Shown one piece after another: positions 6,213 through 13,607 of a stretch of DNA of 18,234 nt. A program made the translations under genes and the position numbers. Source of the stretch: an uncultured Muribaculaceae bacterium (GTDB lineage: Bacteria > Bacteroidota > Bacteroidia > Bacteroidales > Muribaculaceae). The notes below the pieces were generated by a model. The model was not told the origin of the DNA and searched no databases. It was given only the letters and a program-made list of their open reading frames with translations. Location: positions 12,939 to 31,172 of the forward strand of contig CAJUKX010000033.1 of the NCBI GenBank assembly GCA_910586975.1, in the 5' to 3' direction. Every line of letters starts with the position of its first letter. Position 1 is the first letter of the stretch.

Positions 6213-7832
6213 GTGGAAACGAAGTACATATTTGTCACGGGAGGCGTAGTGTCGTCGCTCGGTAAGGGAATTATTTCGTCGTCGTTGGCCTGCCTGCTCA
6301 AGGCGCGTGGCTATCGTGTCACGATACAGAAGTTTGACCCCTATATCAATATCGACCCCGGCACACTCAATCCTTATGAACATGGTGAATGTTATGTGAC
6401 GGTAGACGGTCATGAGGCCGACCTCGACCTCGGTCATTACGAGCGTTTTACCGATATACAGACCACCCGTGCAAACAATATTACCACCGGACGTATTTAT
6501 CAATCGGTTATCGACAAGGAGCGCAGAGGCGACTATCTGGGCAAGACAGTACAGATTGTTCCCCATATCACTGATGAGATAAAGCGCGCCGTGAAGAGGC
6601 TGGGCAACACCGGAAACTTCGACTTTGTGATCACCGAAATAGGAGGTGTGGTAGGCGACATAGAGTCGTTGCCATTTCTTGAGGCAGTGCGTCAGCTGCG
6701 ATGGGAACTGGGCAGCAACAGCGTATGTGTACACCTCACTTACGTGCCTTATATCGCCGCAGCCAAGGAGCTGAAGACCAAGCCCACACAGCACTCGGTG
6801 AAAAAACTTCAGGAACTGGGCATACAGCCCGATGCTTTGGTTCTTCGCGCCGAGCATCATATCTCAAACGAGATGCGCCGCAAGATAGCACTGTTCTGCA
6901 ACGTTGCGCCCGACAGTGTGGTGCAGAGTATTGACGTGGATACAATATACCGAGTGCCGCTGCGCATGCACGAGCAGGGACTCGACGAGATTGTACTTCG
7001 CAAAGCTGCAGTGACCAATGCTCCCGAGCCTGATATGAAACCTTGGTGCGACTTCCTCGACAAAATGGACACCGCCTCGCACGTGGTCACCGTGGGCCTT
7101 GTAGGCAAGTATGTGGAGTTGCAGGATGCGTATAAGTCAATTGACGAATCGCTCTTCCAGGCCGCAACTTACAACGGTCATAAGGTAAAAATAAAATACA
7201 TCCATTCCGAAAAGCTCACCGACGACAATGTGGAGCAGAAGCTATCGGCCCTCGACGGCGTGATCATAGCACCGGGATTCGGCAACCGCGGTATCGAAGG
7301 CAAATTTGTTGCTCTGAAATATTGCCGCGAGCACGACATCCCCACCTTCGGCATTTGCCTGGGTATGCAGTGCATGGTGATAGAATTTGCCCGCAACGTG
7401 CTCGGACTCAAGGATGCAAATTCCACCGAGATGAATCCCGGCACCCCCGACAATGTAATCGACCTTATGGAAGAACAGAAGTCGATATCAAACCTTGGCG
7501 GCACCATGCGTCTGGGCGCATACGAGTGTCAGCTCACTCCCGGTTCGCGCGTGGCCGAGGCATACGGCAAGTATGTGGTGAGTGAGCGCCACCGCCACCG
7601 CTTTGAGTTCAACAACTCATACCGCGAGGCATTTGAGCGCGCCGGCATGAGCTGCGTGGGACAGAATCCGGCCACCCGTCTGGTAGAGGTGGTGGAAATC
7701 CCCGGCAAACGTTGGTTTATAGGAACCCAGTATCATCCCGAATATTCATCGACGGTGCTGCATCCCAATCCCATCTTCCTGTCGTTCATGAAAGCTGTGA
7801 TCGACTACCACAACGAAAAAGAAAATAATTAA
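6213..7832 (+). CDS. pyrG: CTP synthase
   Basis: PyrG (EC 6.3.4.2) makes CTP from UTP, ATP and glutamine in the cytoplasm. At 539 residues the protein is full length. The synthetase domain (about 1-270) opens with KYIFVTGGVVSSLGKGI and shows FDPYINIDPGTLNPYEHGE and the allosteric/UTP region around KTKPTQHSVKKL. The class I glutamine amidotransferase domain (about 290-535) has the nucleophile C382 in GICLGMQ and the H508/E510 pair in YHPEYS. The start is a GTG; translation from it gives the normal N-terminus METKYIFVTGG. It is first in a two-gene unit with yidC, five bases upstream of it. Confidence 0.98.
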   Translation: METKYIFVTGGVVSSLGKGIISSSLACLLKARGYRVTIQKFDPYINIDPGTLNPYEHGECYVTVDGHEADLDLGHYERFTDIQTTRANNITTGRIYQSVIDKERRGDYLGKTVQIVPHITDEIKRAVKRLGNTGNFDFVITEIGGVVGDIESLPFLEAVRQLRWELGSNSVCVHLTYVPYIAAAKELKTKPTQHSVKKLQELGIQPDALVLRAEHHISNEMRRKIALFCNVAPDSVVQSIDVDTIYRVPLRMHEQGLDEIVLRKAAVTNAPEPDMKPWCDFLDKMDTASHVVTVGLVGKYVELQDAYKSIDESLFQAATYNGHKVKIKYIHSEKLTDDNVEQKLSALDGVIIAPGFGNRGIEGKFVALKYCREHDIPTFGICLGMQCMVIEFARNVLGLKDANSTEMNPGTPDNVIDLMEEQKSISNLGGTMRLGAYECQLTPGSRVAEAYGKYVVSERHRHRFEFNNSYREAFERAGMSCVGQNPATRLVEVVEIPGKRWFIGTQYHPEYSSTVLHPNPIFLSFMKAVIDYHNEKENN

Positions 7833-7837
7833 GCCCT

Positions 7838-9922
7838 ATGGATAAGAATACACTTTGGGGAATGCTCTGCATGGCGGCCATCTTCTTTGGCTTCATGTAC
7901 TGCAACCGCCCCTCCCAAGAGCAGCTCGAGGCTCAACGCGCCGCAGCCGGCGCGCAGACTTCCGCCGCCACTGCCCCTGAGTCGGCCGCGGCTTTAGATT
8001 CGCTAACCCCTTCGCTCGAAGCATCGCTGGCCGAGGCCATACGCACTCTCGGCACAACTTCAGACAGCGCATACGTGCTTGAAGACGGTAAATTTGCCGT
8101 TAAGCTCGGCGGCGCCGGCGACCTCACCGGTATTGTGAAGGTTGGCGCCAACAACGTTACTGTAGACGACCTGCGCTTCCCGTCGTCGAGCAAGATTCTG
8201 CCCGTGGTAAGGGCCGAGGCTCTCAGCGAGGTAAGCAAGCTCCTGGCCAAGGTAGGCAAATACCGCGGTTTTGCCCGTAACCTCGGAGGTGAAAACGTTG
8301 CCACCGTAATCGAAAACGAAAAAATTAAGCTCACCATCAACTCGCGCGGCGGTATGATAAGCGCGGTTGAACTCAAGGACTACACCACCGAGGTGGGCGA
8401 AGCTCCTGCACCCATACAGCTCTTCAAGGGTGCCAACGACGGCTATTCGTTTGTGCTCACCACCGCCGACCAGCGCCTTGATACCCGCGAATTCAATTTC
8501 AAGCCTGTGGTTGAGAGCGATACATCGGTGATGATGACCCTCGACATGGCCGACGGTGCCGTGTGGGGCATACGCTACACCCTGCGTCCCGAATCATACC
8601 TCGTAGGTATGGAGGTGGTGCAGAAAGGCGTATCGGCAGTGCTGCCCGCATCTACATCGTCGATTGACTTCAACTGGCATCAGACCATGGCCCGCAACGA
8701 GAAGGGTCGCGTGTTTGAAGAACGCAACTCGGCCATTTATTATAAATATGTGGGCGATTCACCCGAAAACCTCTCTGAAACCAAGGAAGACTCAGAAGAA
8801 CTCAACGGCCGCATCAAGTGGGTGGCATTCAAGAACCAGTTCTTCTCGAGCGTGCTCATCCCGCGCACATACTTCACCTCGGCCGGTCTCAACAGCCGTC
8901 TGCTCAACGACGATCCCACTTACCTCAAGGATATGGACATGAAGTCGGCTCTGCCCTACAACACCGCCGACGGCGCAGTGGCAGCATTTGACTTCTACTT
9001 CGGTCCCAACGACTATCCCCTGCTGTCGAAACTCTCCGATCAGATCTCGCCCGACGAAGACCTGTCGCTCACACGCCTGATACCGCTGGGATGGGGACTC
9101 TTCCGATACATCAACACATGGATAGTGATACCGGTATTTACCTTCCTCAGCTCATTCATCTCGAGCTATGGCCTTATAATACTGCTTCTCACCATCTTTA
9201 TCAAGCTTATCATCTTCCCCTTCACCTTCAAGAGCTACAAGAGCCAGGCCAAGATGAGAGTGCTTCAGCCCGAAATCCAGGAAATCAATGATAAATATCC
9301 CGGTCAGGAAAACGCTATGAAACGCCAGCAGGAGACAATGGCTCTGTACAGCCGCTGCGGTGCCAGCCCCTTCTCGGGCTGTCTGCCTATGCTCTTCCAG
9401 ATGCCGGTGCTTATTGCCATGTTCTCGTTCTTCCCCTCAGCCATTGAGCTGCGCGGCGAGAGCTTCCTGTGGGCCAAGGATCTTTCCGCTCCCGACTATA
9501 TTTTCACCCTGCCGTTCTCAATTCCGTTCTACGGCAACGGTGTGAGCCTGTTCTGTCTGCTGATGACCGTGGTCAATGTGGTATACATGCACATTAACAT
9601 GCAGAACCAGCCCGGAGGCAATTCAATGCCCGGCATGAAGTGGATGATGTACATCATGCCCGTTATGTTCCTGTTCATATTCAATGACTACGCTTCGGGT
9701 CTTAGCTACTACTACTTCCTGTCGCTGTTGATCACCATCGGTCAGACTTGGATTTTCCGCCACTGCATCAACGAGAAGAAGGTACGCGAACAGCTTCTTG
9801 CCAATGCCAAGAAACCTCGCAAGAAATCAGGCTTCATGGCACGTCTCGAAGAAGCACAGCGTCAGCAGCAGGCAATGCTCCGCCAGCAGGAAGCAGCCCG
9901 CGGCAAAGGCAAACGCAAATAA
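7838..9922 (+). CDS. yidC: Membrane protein insertase YidC
   Basis: YidC inserts and folds inner-membrane proteins, alone or with the Sec translocon. The 694-residue product has the Gram-negative layout: an N-terminal membrane anchor (about 5-21), an Ala/Ser/Gln-rich linker, a large periplasmic beta-sandwich domain (about 80-400) and the conserved five-helix insertase core (about 415-650). In the core I see FIKLIIFPFTFKSYKSQAKM, RCGASPFSGCLPMLFQMP and the cytoplasmic hairpin around QPEIQEINDKYPG. The groove position that is Arg in E. coli is Lys here (IFIKLIIFP). The tail is strongly basic (KKPRKKS and GKGKRK) and suits ribosome contact. It follows pyrG by five bases. Confidence 0.97.
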   Translation: MDKNTLWGMLCMAAIFFGFMYCNRPSQEQLEAQRAAAGAQTSAATAPESAAALDSLTPSLEASLAEAIRTLGTTSDSAYVLEDGKFAVKLGGAGDLTGIVKVGANNVTVDDLRFPSSSKILPVVRAEALSEVSKLLAKVGKYRGFARNLGGENVATVIENEKIKLTINSRGGMISAVELKDYTTEVGEAPAPIQLFKGANDGYSFVLTTADQRLDTREFNFKPVVESDTSVMMTLDMADGAVWGIRYTLRPESYLVGMEVVQKGVSAVLPASTSSIDFNWHQTMARNEKGRVFEERNSAIYYKYVGDSPENLSETKEDSEELNGRIKWVAFKNQFFSSVLIPRTYFTSAGLNSRLLNDDPTYLKDMDMKSALPYNTADGAVAAFDFYFGPNDYPLLSKLSDQISPDEDLSLTRLIPLGWGLFRYINTWIVIPVFTFLSSFISSYGLIILLLTIFIKLIIFPFTFKSYKSQAKMRVLQPEIQEINDKYPGQENAMKRQQETMALYSRCGASPFSGCLPMLFQMPVLIAMFSFFPSAIELRGESFLWAKDLSAPDYIFTLPFSIPFYGNGVSLFCLLMTVVNVVYMHINMQNQPGGNSMPGMKWMMYIMPVMFLFIFNDYASGLSYYYFLSLLITIGQTWIFRHCINEKKVREQLLANAKKPRKKSGFMARLEEAQRQQQAMLRQQEAARGKGKRK

Positions 9923-9929
9923 CAAATAA

Positions 9930-10060
9930 TAAGTAATCAATGAAAATAGTTTATGTCATCTGCTTGCCTTATGAACGCATCTTCAACCCTCTTCATCGTA
10001 TTGAATCTGCTGTCCCTAAGACGGCGCATATAATATAAACTATTTTCCACTGCTTACTTA
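9930..10060. mobile_element. MITE-like element with long imperfect terminal inverted repeats
   Basis: The left arm 9931-9954 pairs with the right arm 10035-10059 over 22 base pairs, with two mismatches and one bulged base. The inner 13 bp (9942-9954 with 10035-10047) are perfect, and T9930/A10060 adds one pair. The flanks are AT-rich, with a possible 3-bp AAT duplication, which is weak. Both strands carry a short open frame: 32 codons on plus (9940-10038), which fills the space between the arms, and 30 codons on minus ending inside the left arm. Neither resembles a known protein to me. A short palindromic element in a 3' region suggests a non-autonomous repeat. A folded 3' UTR of the pyrG-yidC message is the alternative. 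Confidence 0.45.
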
Positions 10061-10078
10061 ATTCCTAAATTACCGCAT

Positions 10079-10118
10079 AAAAAAGTAGGTTGTGTAGAAA
10101 TACACAATCTACTTTTTT
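10079..10118 (+). terminator. Long hairpin terminator downstream of pyrG-yidC
   Basis: A 17-bp stem (10079-10095 with 10102-10118, one G-T wobble) encloses the loop AGAAAT. The A6/T6 ends of the stem give a U run on either strand, so it can act in both directions. It lies 156 nt after the yidC stop codon, beyond the inverted-repeat element, and upstream of the GH16 start. Confidence 0.85.
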
Positions 10119-10145
10119 GTAGATGTTTAATAGTAGTAAACTTTA
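10116..10145 (+). promoter_or_regulatory. Possible promoter of the GH16 gene
   Basis: TTTG at 10116-10119 overlaps the terminator T run. A run around TAAACTTTAC follows at about -7 distance and differs from TAnnTTTG. A start near 10150 would leave about 24 nt to the ATG at 10174. The match is imperfect and the call weak. Confidence 0.35.
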
Positions 10146-10173
10146 CTTCGCCATTGCAGAAAAATCTGAAATA

Positions 10174-11001
10174 ATGAAAAAATCGATTATAGCTTTAGCT
10201 TTGCTCACCACGTCTATGGCCACTGAGGCCCGTGAACTTGTATGGAGCGATGAATTCAACGTTGATGGCCCGCTCGACGAGCGATATTGGAATTACGAAA
10301 ACGGTTTTGTACGAAACCATGAGGAGCAATGGTATCAGCCCCAAAATGCTTATTGCCGCGATGGCATGCTTGTGATAGAGGCCCGCCGTGACAGCATCGT
10401 AAATCCTGATTACCAACAAGGTGCTACCGACTGGCGCAGAAGCCGCCCGGTGGCCGCTTGGTCATCGGCCTCGGTAAATACTGCCGGCAAGGTGGAATTT
10501 ACATACGGCTCCATGGAAGTACGTGCCCGTATTCCTGTGGGACCGGGTGCATGGCCTGCTATATGGACATTGGGACGCGATATGGTATGGCCTTCGTGTG
10601 GCGAGATTGATGTGATGGAATACTATCGTATAGGTGGAGTGCCGCACATCCTCGCCAATGCCGCCTGGGGTACAGACAGAAAGTATACCGCCAAATGGAA
10701 TTCAACCAAAGTACCGTTCAGTGAGTTTTTGGAAAAAGATCCCGAGTGGGCTTCGAAATTCCATGTATGGAGAATGGATTGGTCGGAGGATGCGATAAAA
10801 ATTTATATTGATGATAATCTGATTACCGACATCCCAGTAGCTGAAACCGTCAACGGCAGCGATGGAGCTTACCGCAACCCTATGAAGCAGCCTCATTACG
10901 CATTGCTCAACCTTGCCTTGGGGGGCGACAACGGAGGTGCTATCGACCCCACAGCAATGCCCATGCGCTATGAAATCGACTATATAAGACTGTATAAATA
11001 G
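10174..11001 (+). CDS. Secreted glycoside hydrolase family 16 enzyme
   Basis: This 275-residue protein has an N-terminal signal peptide (MKKSIIALALLTTSMATEA) and a single GH16 jelly-roll domain. GH16 enzymes are retaining endo-hydrolases of beta-1,3/1,4-glucans or galactans. The catalytic motif is GEIDVMEY, with nucleophile E144, D146 and acid/base E149; substrate-cleft aromatics include GAWPAIWTLG and FHVWRMDWSED. The C-terminus ends with the usual strand, MRYEIDYIRLYK. The laminarinase-like subgroup (beta-1,3-glucanase) is the nearest match by eye, but substrate is not proven. The frame is open for 17 further codons upstream, but the signal peptide shows that the ATG at 10174 is used. It stands alone, without carbohydrate-binding module or SusC/D neighbours, and its stop codon is one base from that of the convergent DUF486 gene. 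Confidence 0.9.
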   Translation: MKKSIIALALLTTSMATEARELVWSDEFNVDGPLDERYWNYENGFVRNHEEQWYQPQNAYCRDGMLVIEARRDSIVNPDYQQGATDWRRSRPVAAWSSASVNTAGKVEFTYGSMEVRARIPVGPGAWPAIWTLGRDMVWPSCGEIDVMEYYRIGGVPHILANAAWGTDRKYTAKWNSTKVPFSEFLEKDPEWASKFHVWRMDWSEDAIKIYIDDNLITDIPVAETVNGSDGAYRNPMKQPHYALLNLALGGDNGGAIDPTAMPMRYEIDYIRLYK

Positions 11002-11002
11002 G

Positions 11003-11377
11003 TCAGTTTTCCATGAAAACGAAGTACACCGCAGCTATCAGGCACAGGAATGCGGCAAGGTGGTTCCAGTGAAGTGCTTCGCCTTTGAAGAAAAAGATGG
11101 TGAATACCGCAAATACGCCCAGGGTTATGGCTTCTTGTATCACCTTGAGCTGCGGCAGGGTGAAGTAGCCGCCGTTGTCGTGGAAGCCGAAGCGGTTGGC
11201 CGGTATCATGAAGCAATACTCGGCAAAGGCTATGCCCCACGACAGCAGTATGATGAATATCAGCGGGGTGGTGGATGATATCACCTTCATTTCCTGGAGC
11301 TTGAGATGGCCATACCAGGCAAATGTCATGAAAATGTTGGATATTACAAGCAGCAGTATTGTAGTCCAGGCACTCAT
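11003..11377 (-). CDS. DUF486 (DMT-like) small membrane protein
   Basis: The 124-residue product has four predicted membrane helices and fits the DUF486 family (PF04342), distant relatives of the drug/metabolite transporters. Recognisable features are MSAWTTILLLVISNIFMTFAWYGHLK at the start, the block AFAEYCFMIPANRFG and the C-terminal HLAAFLCLIAAVYFVF. The open frame extends 48 codons upstream, but that part overlaps the ArgC-like gene and is not membrane-like. I choose the ATG at 11377, nineteen bases after the preceding stop codon. Function is unknown. It is the last gene of the gltX operon. Confidence 0.85.
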   Translation of the reverse strand: MSAWTTILLLVISNIFMTFAWYGHLKLQEMKVISSTTPLIFIILLSWGIAFAEYCFMIPANRFGFHDNGGYFTLPQLKVIQEAITLGVFAVFTIFFFKGEALHWNHLAAFLCLIAAVYFVFMEN

Positions 11378-11406
11378 AATATTAGAAACCGTAATATTAG
11401 AAACCG
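11377..11406 (-). repeat. 15-bp tandem duplication at the ArgC-like/DUF486 junction
   Basis: The unit TAATATTAGAAACCG occurs twice in perfect tandem (11377-11391 and 11392-11406). One copy carries the stop codon and last codons of the ArgC-like gene; the other supplies the spacer and the first base of the DUF486 start codon. Removing one copy would shrink the intergenic gap from 19 to 4 nt. Confidence 0.9.
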
Positions 11407-12293
11407 GTGAGTTCGTCGAGTCCGAAAAGCAGATTGAGCATGTGTATGATATTGCCGGCTTGCTTGAAGCGTACATCAATGCCAACGGTAATAACAAGTC
11501 GGCCCAGTCCGTCGTTGCCAAGTCCTATCACGGTCTTGTTTGTGCCGCTCACCATCACTTCGTTGACGGGATGGCTCGGGAATACTATGTGGCGGTGGTC
11601 GCTGTAGAATTCATCATACATCTTGCGTACATCCTGCAGGTTCATCTTGGTGTCTACGGTGAGGATGCAGCAGGCAAAATGGCTGTTGTTGGTCTCGATT
11701 ACGTTCACCTCTATGGGCGATTCAAACGAGGTCTGAAGCTTTTGCAGGATGTCGGTGCGCAGTTTCTTGAATGTGAGCGGGCTCAGTGTGGTGGCCGGCA
11801 CCCTTATACCCGGCAGGGCTGTGGGCGATGGCATAAGTATGGTGCCCTGAATGAGCGAGTTGAGCATGAGGTGCTTGGCCAGCGGCATCAGGGCAATGGC
11901 CATAAGATATGTGTACATATCGGGCTGTATGGCCACGCGGCCGCCGCGCACCATGGGCTTGCGGTTGTACTCGCATACTCCAAGCACTGCATCGTCGTAG
12001 CCGGTGAGCTTGAGCAGCGGGCCCAGCAGTATGGCCTTGGCCTTGTCGTTTGACGACATGAACGACTCAAGTTCCTGAAAGTCATTGCCTATATACAAGT
12101 CGATGGTGTCGAAGTCGGGTCGGGTGGGAATCTTGCCTACCTCGCCCTGCAGATGGTCGAAAACGGCGGCAATGCCTTCGGCCGGCATGTTGGCGCCGGC
12201 CACCCAGCGCAGGTCTATGTCGGGGTGGTTGATTAGTAATCTTATCAGCTCGGGGCCGATGAGTCCTGAAAAGTTAACACCTGTTTTTATCAT
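11397..12293 (-). CDS. ArgC-like protein lacking the catalytic cysteine (probable pseudoenzyme)
   Basis: The 298-residue protein aligns with Bacteroides N-acetyl-gamma-glutamyl-phosphate reductase (about 322 aa). Shared blocks include PELIRLLINHPDIDL, PLAKHLMLN (137-145), KLQTSF, KMYDEFYSDHRH, the NTNKC-like GTNKT, and the C-terminal IIHMLNLLFGLDE. The catalytic NPGCFAT is replaced by QPDMYTY (123-129), with M126 at the cysteine position. The region that holds the active-site histidine has no obvious counterpart, and the NADP-binding glycine loop (GGAGYTAG in ArgC) is rewritten as FSGLIGP. It therefore should not reduce acyl phosphates. The frame is intact and flanked by conserved genes, so it looks maintained rather than decaying. 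It lies 63 nt after waaA with no promoter motif between. Its role is unknown. Confidence 0.8.
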   Translation of the reverse strand: MIKTGVNFSGLIGPELIRLLINHPDIDLRWVAGANMPAEGIAAVFDHLQGEVGKIPTRPDFDTIDLYIGNDFQELESFMSSNDKAKAILLGPLLKLTGYDDAVLGVCEYNRKPMVRGGRVAIQPDMYTYLMAIALMPLAKHLMLNSLIQGTILMPSPTALPGIRVPATTLSPLTFKKLRTDILQKLQTSFESPIEVNVIETNNSHFACCILTVDTKMNLQDVRKMYDEFYSDHRHIVFPSHPVNEVMVSGTNKTVIGLGNDGLGRLVITVGIDVRFKQAGNIIHMLNLLFGLDELTGF

Positions 12294-12356
12294 GACTTGT
12301 GTTTTTTGTTGGTAAGGCTTGTTGTGAGAAAGAGTTTAATAGAATATATATGCCGT

Positions 12357-13607
12357 TCAGCTTTTTGGGAACAAATCGGCATATATCAGGTCGGTAGCAC
12401 CGATGCTGTGCCTTATGTAGTCGGCTGCTGCCTCGCCTGCCGAGTGGCGTGCGTCGGGATTGTTGAGCATGTTGTCGAGTACGCGGGTGCACTCTTCTCT
12501 GTTGTTTATCTCAAAACCTCCGCCGCAAGCTATAAGGTCGGATGCCTCCTTGAATTTATGGTGACGCGGACCGAATACTACCGGAATACCGAATACGGCA
12601 GCCTCGTTGATATTGTGGATGCCGGCCCCGAAACCACCGCCGATGTATGCCACCGAGCCATAGTTGTACAGGCTGCTCAACAGACCGAAACAGTCAATGA
12701 TCAGTACTTGTTCGTCGCCTTCGAGGTCGCTTGGAAACTCGATTTCGGAGAGCAGTCGGGCTTTACCGGCAAAGCGTTTGCGCAGCAATCCCAGGCGTTC
12801 CTTGTCGAACTCGTGAGGAGCGATGATGGCCTTCACCTGCGGATTTGCCTTTATCCAGGGTATGTATATATCTTCGTCGGCGGGCCAGCTGCTGCCTGCG
12901 ATGAGTGTGAACTTGGCATTCTCGGTAAACTTGCCTGCAATCTTCACCTCCTTGGCCATGCGCATTATGTCGGTGACGCGGTCAAAGCGGGTGTCGCCGG
13001 CCACGGTGGTATTCTCTATGCCTATGCCGGCCAGCAGTTTGCGCGAGGCCTCGTCCTGCAGGTACAGGTGATTGAACTTGCGCAGCATGTTGCGCGCCCA
13101 CTCGCCGCCCGGACGGAAAAACCGTTGGCCGGGGCGGAAAATCGACGATATCAGATAGGTGGGTATGCCGCGGCGGTGGAGCTGTTCGAGGTAGTTGCCC
13201 CAGAATTCATATTTCACGAATATGGCCATCTTGGGTTTGGCCGCGTCGAGAAAGCGCTTTACCCTGGCCGGGGTGTCGAATGGCAGGTATGCCACGGTGT
13301 CTACACGGTCGTAGTTGCGGCGTACATTATATCCCGAGGGTGAGAAGAACGTAAGCAGTATCTTCTTGTCGGGGTGCTCCCTGCGCAGGCGCTCGATGAG
13401 GGGGCGGCCTTGCTCAAATTCGCCGAGAGAGGCCGCATGAATCCACACATCGTAGCCGTCGGGCGCTTTGGTCAAGCGCTCGGATTCGAGGGTATCGAGG
13501 GTAGCGCGCTGTCCTGCGATCATGTCGCTCACCTTTTTCGATTGCAGCGAAGCCAGGCGTGCGGCTGCCCCGTAAAGCGAGATGCCGATGTTATACAGCG
13601 GGTTCAT
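12357..13607 (-). CDS. waaA: 3-deoxy-D-manno-octulosonic acid transferase (Kdo transferase)
   Basis: WaaA (KdtA) adds Kdo from CMP-Kdo to lipid A precursor at the inner face of the cytoplasmic membrane. The 416-residue protein has the usual N-terminal membrane anchor (YNIGISLYGAAARLASL), the N-domain with the acceptor-site glutamate in HAASLGEFEQGRPLIERLR, and the GT-B C-domain with AGSSWPADE, AIIAPHE, YIGGGFGAGIHNINEAAVFGIPVVFGPRH. One or more Kdo may be added; the sequence does not say. The start overlaps the 3' end of gltX by 17 bases in another frame, which suggests translational coupling. Confidence 0.95.
   Translation of the reverse strand: MNPLYNIGISLYGAAARLASLQSKKVSDMIAGQRATLDTLESERLTKAPDGYDVWIHAASLGEFEQGRPLIERLRREHPDKKILLTFFSPSGYNVRRNYDRVDTVAYLPFDTPARVKRFLDAAKPKMAIFVKYEFWGNYLEQLHRRGIPTYLISSIFRPGQRFFRPGGEWARNMLRKFNHLYLQDEASRKLLAGIGIENTTVAGDTRFDRVTDIMRMAKEVKIAGKFTENAKFTLIAGSSWPADEDIYIPWIKANPQVKAIIAPHEFDKERLGLLRKRFAGKARLLSEIEFPSDLEGDEQVLIIDCFGLLSSLYNYGSVAYIGGGFGAGIHNINEAAVFGIPVVFGPRHHKFKEASDLIACGGGFEINNREECTRVLDNMLNNPDARHSAGEAAADYIRHSIGATDLIYADLFPKS

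Noticed and set aside
6180..6860. Minus-strand open frame of 226 codons opposite the pyrG start
   Set aside because: It has no recognisable family, crosses the pyrG promoter, and pyrG is certain.
11378..11521. 48-residue extension of the DUF486 protein
   Set aside because: It overlaps the ArgC-like gene in another frame, lacks membrane character and is absent from the family pattern.
11175..12053. Plus-strand open frame of 292 codons opposite the ArgC-like gene
   Set aside because: It is a shadow of minus-strand coding DNA; the minus frame has clear family homology and the plus frame has none.
12297..13343. Plus-strand open frame of 348 codons opposite waaA
   Set aside because: WaaA on the minus strand is unmistakable; long antisense frames are common in GC-rich third-position genes.
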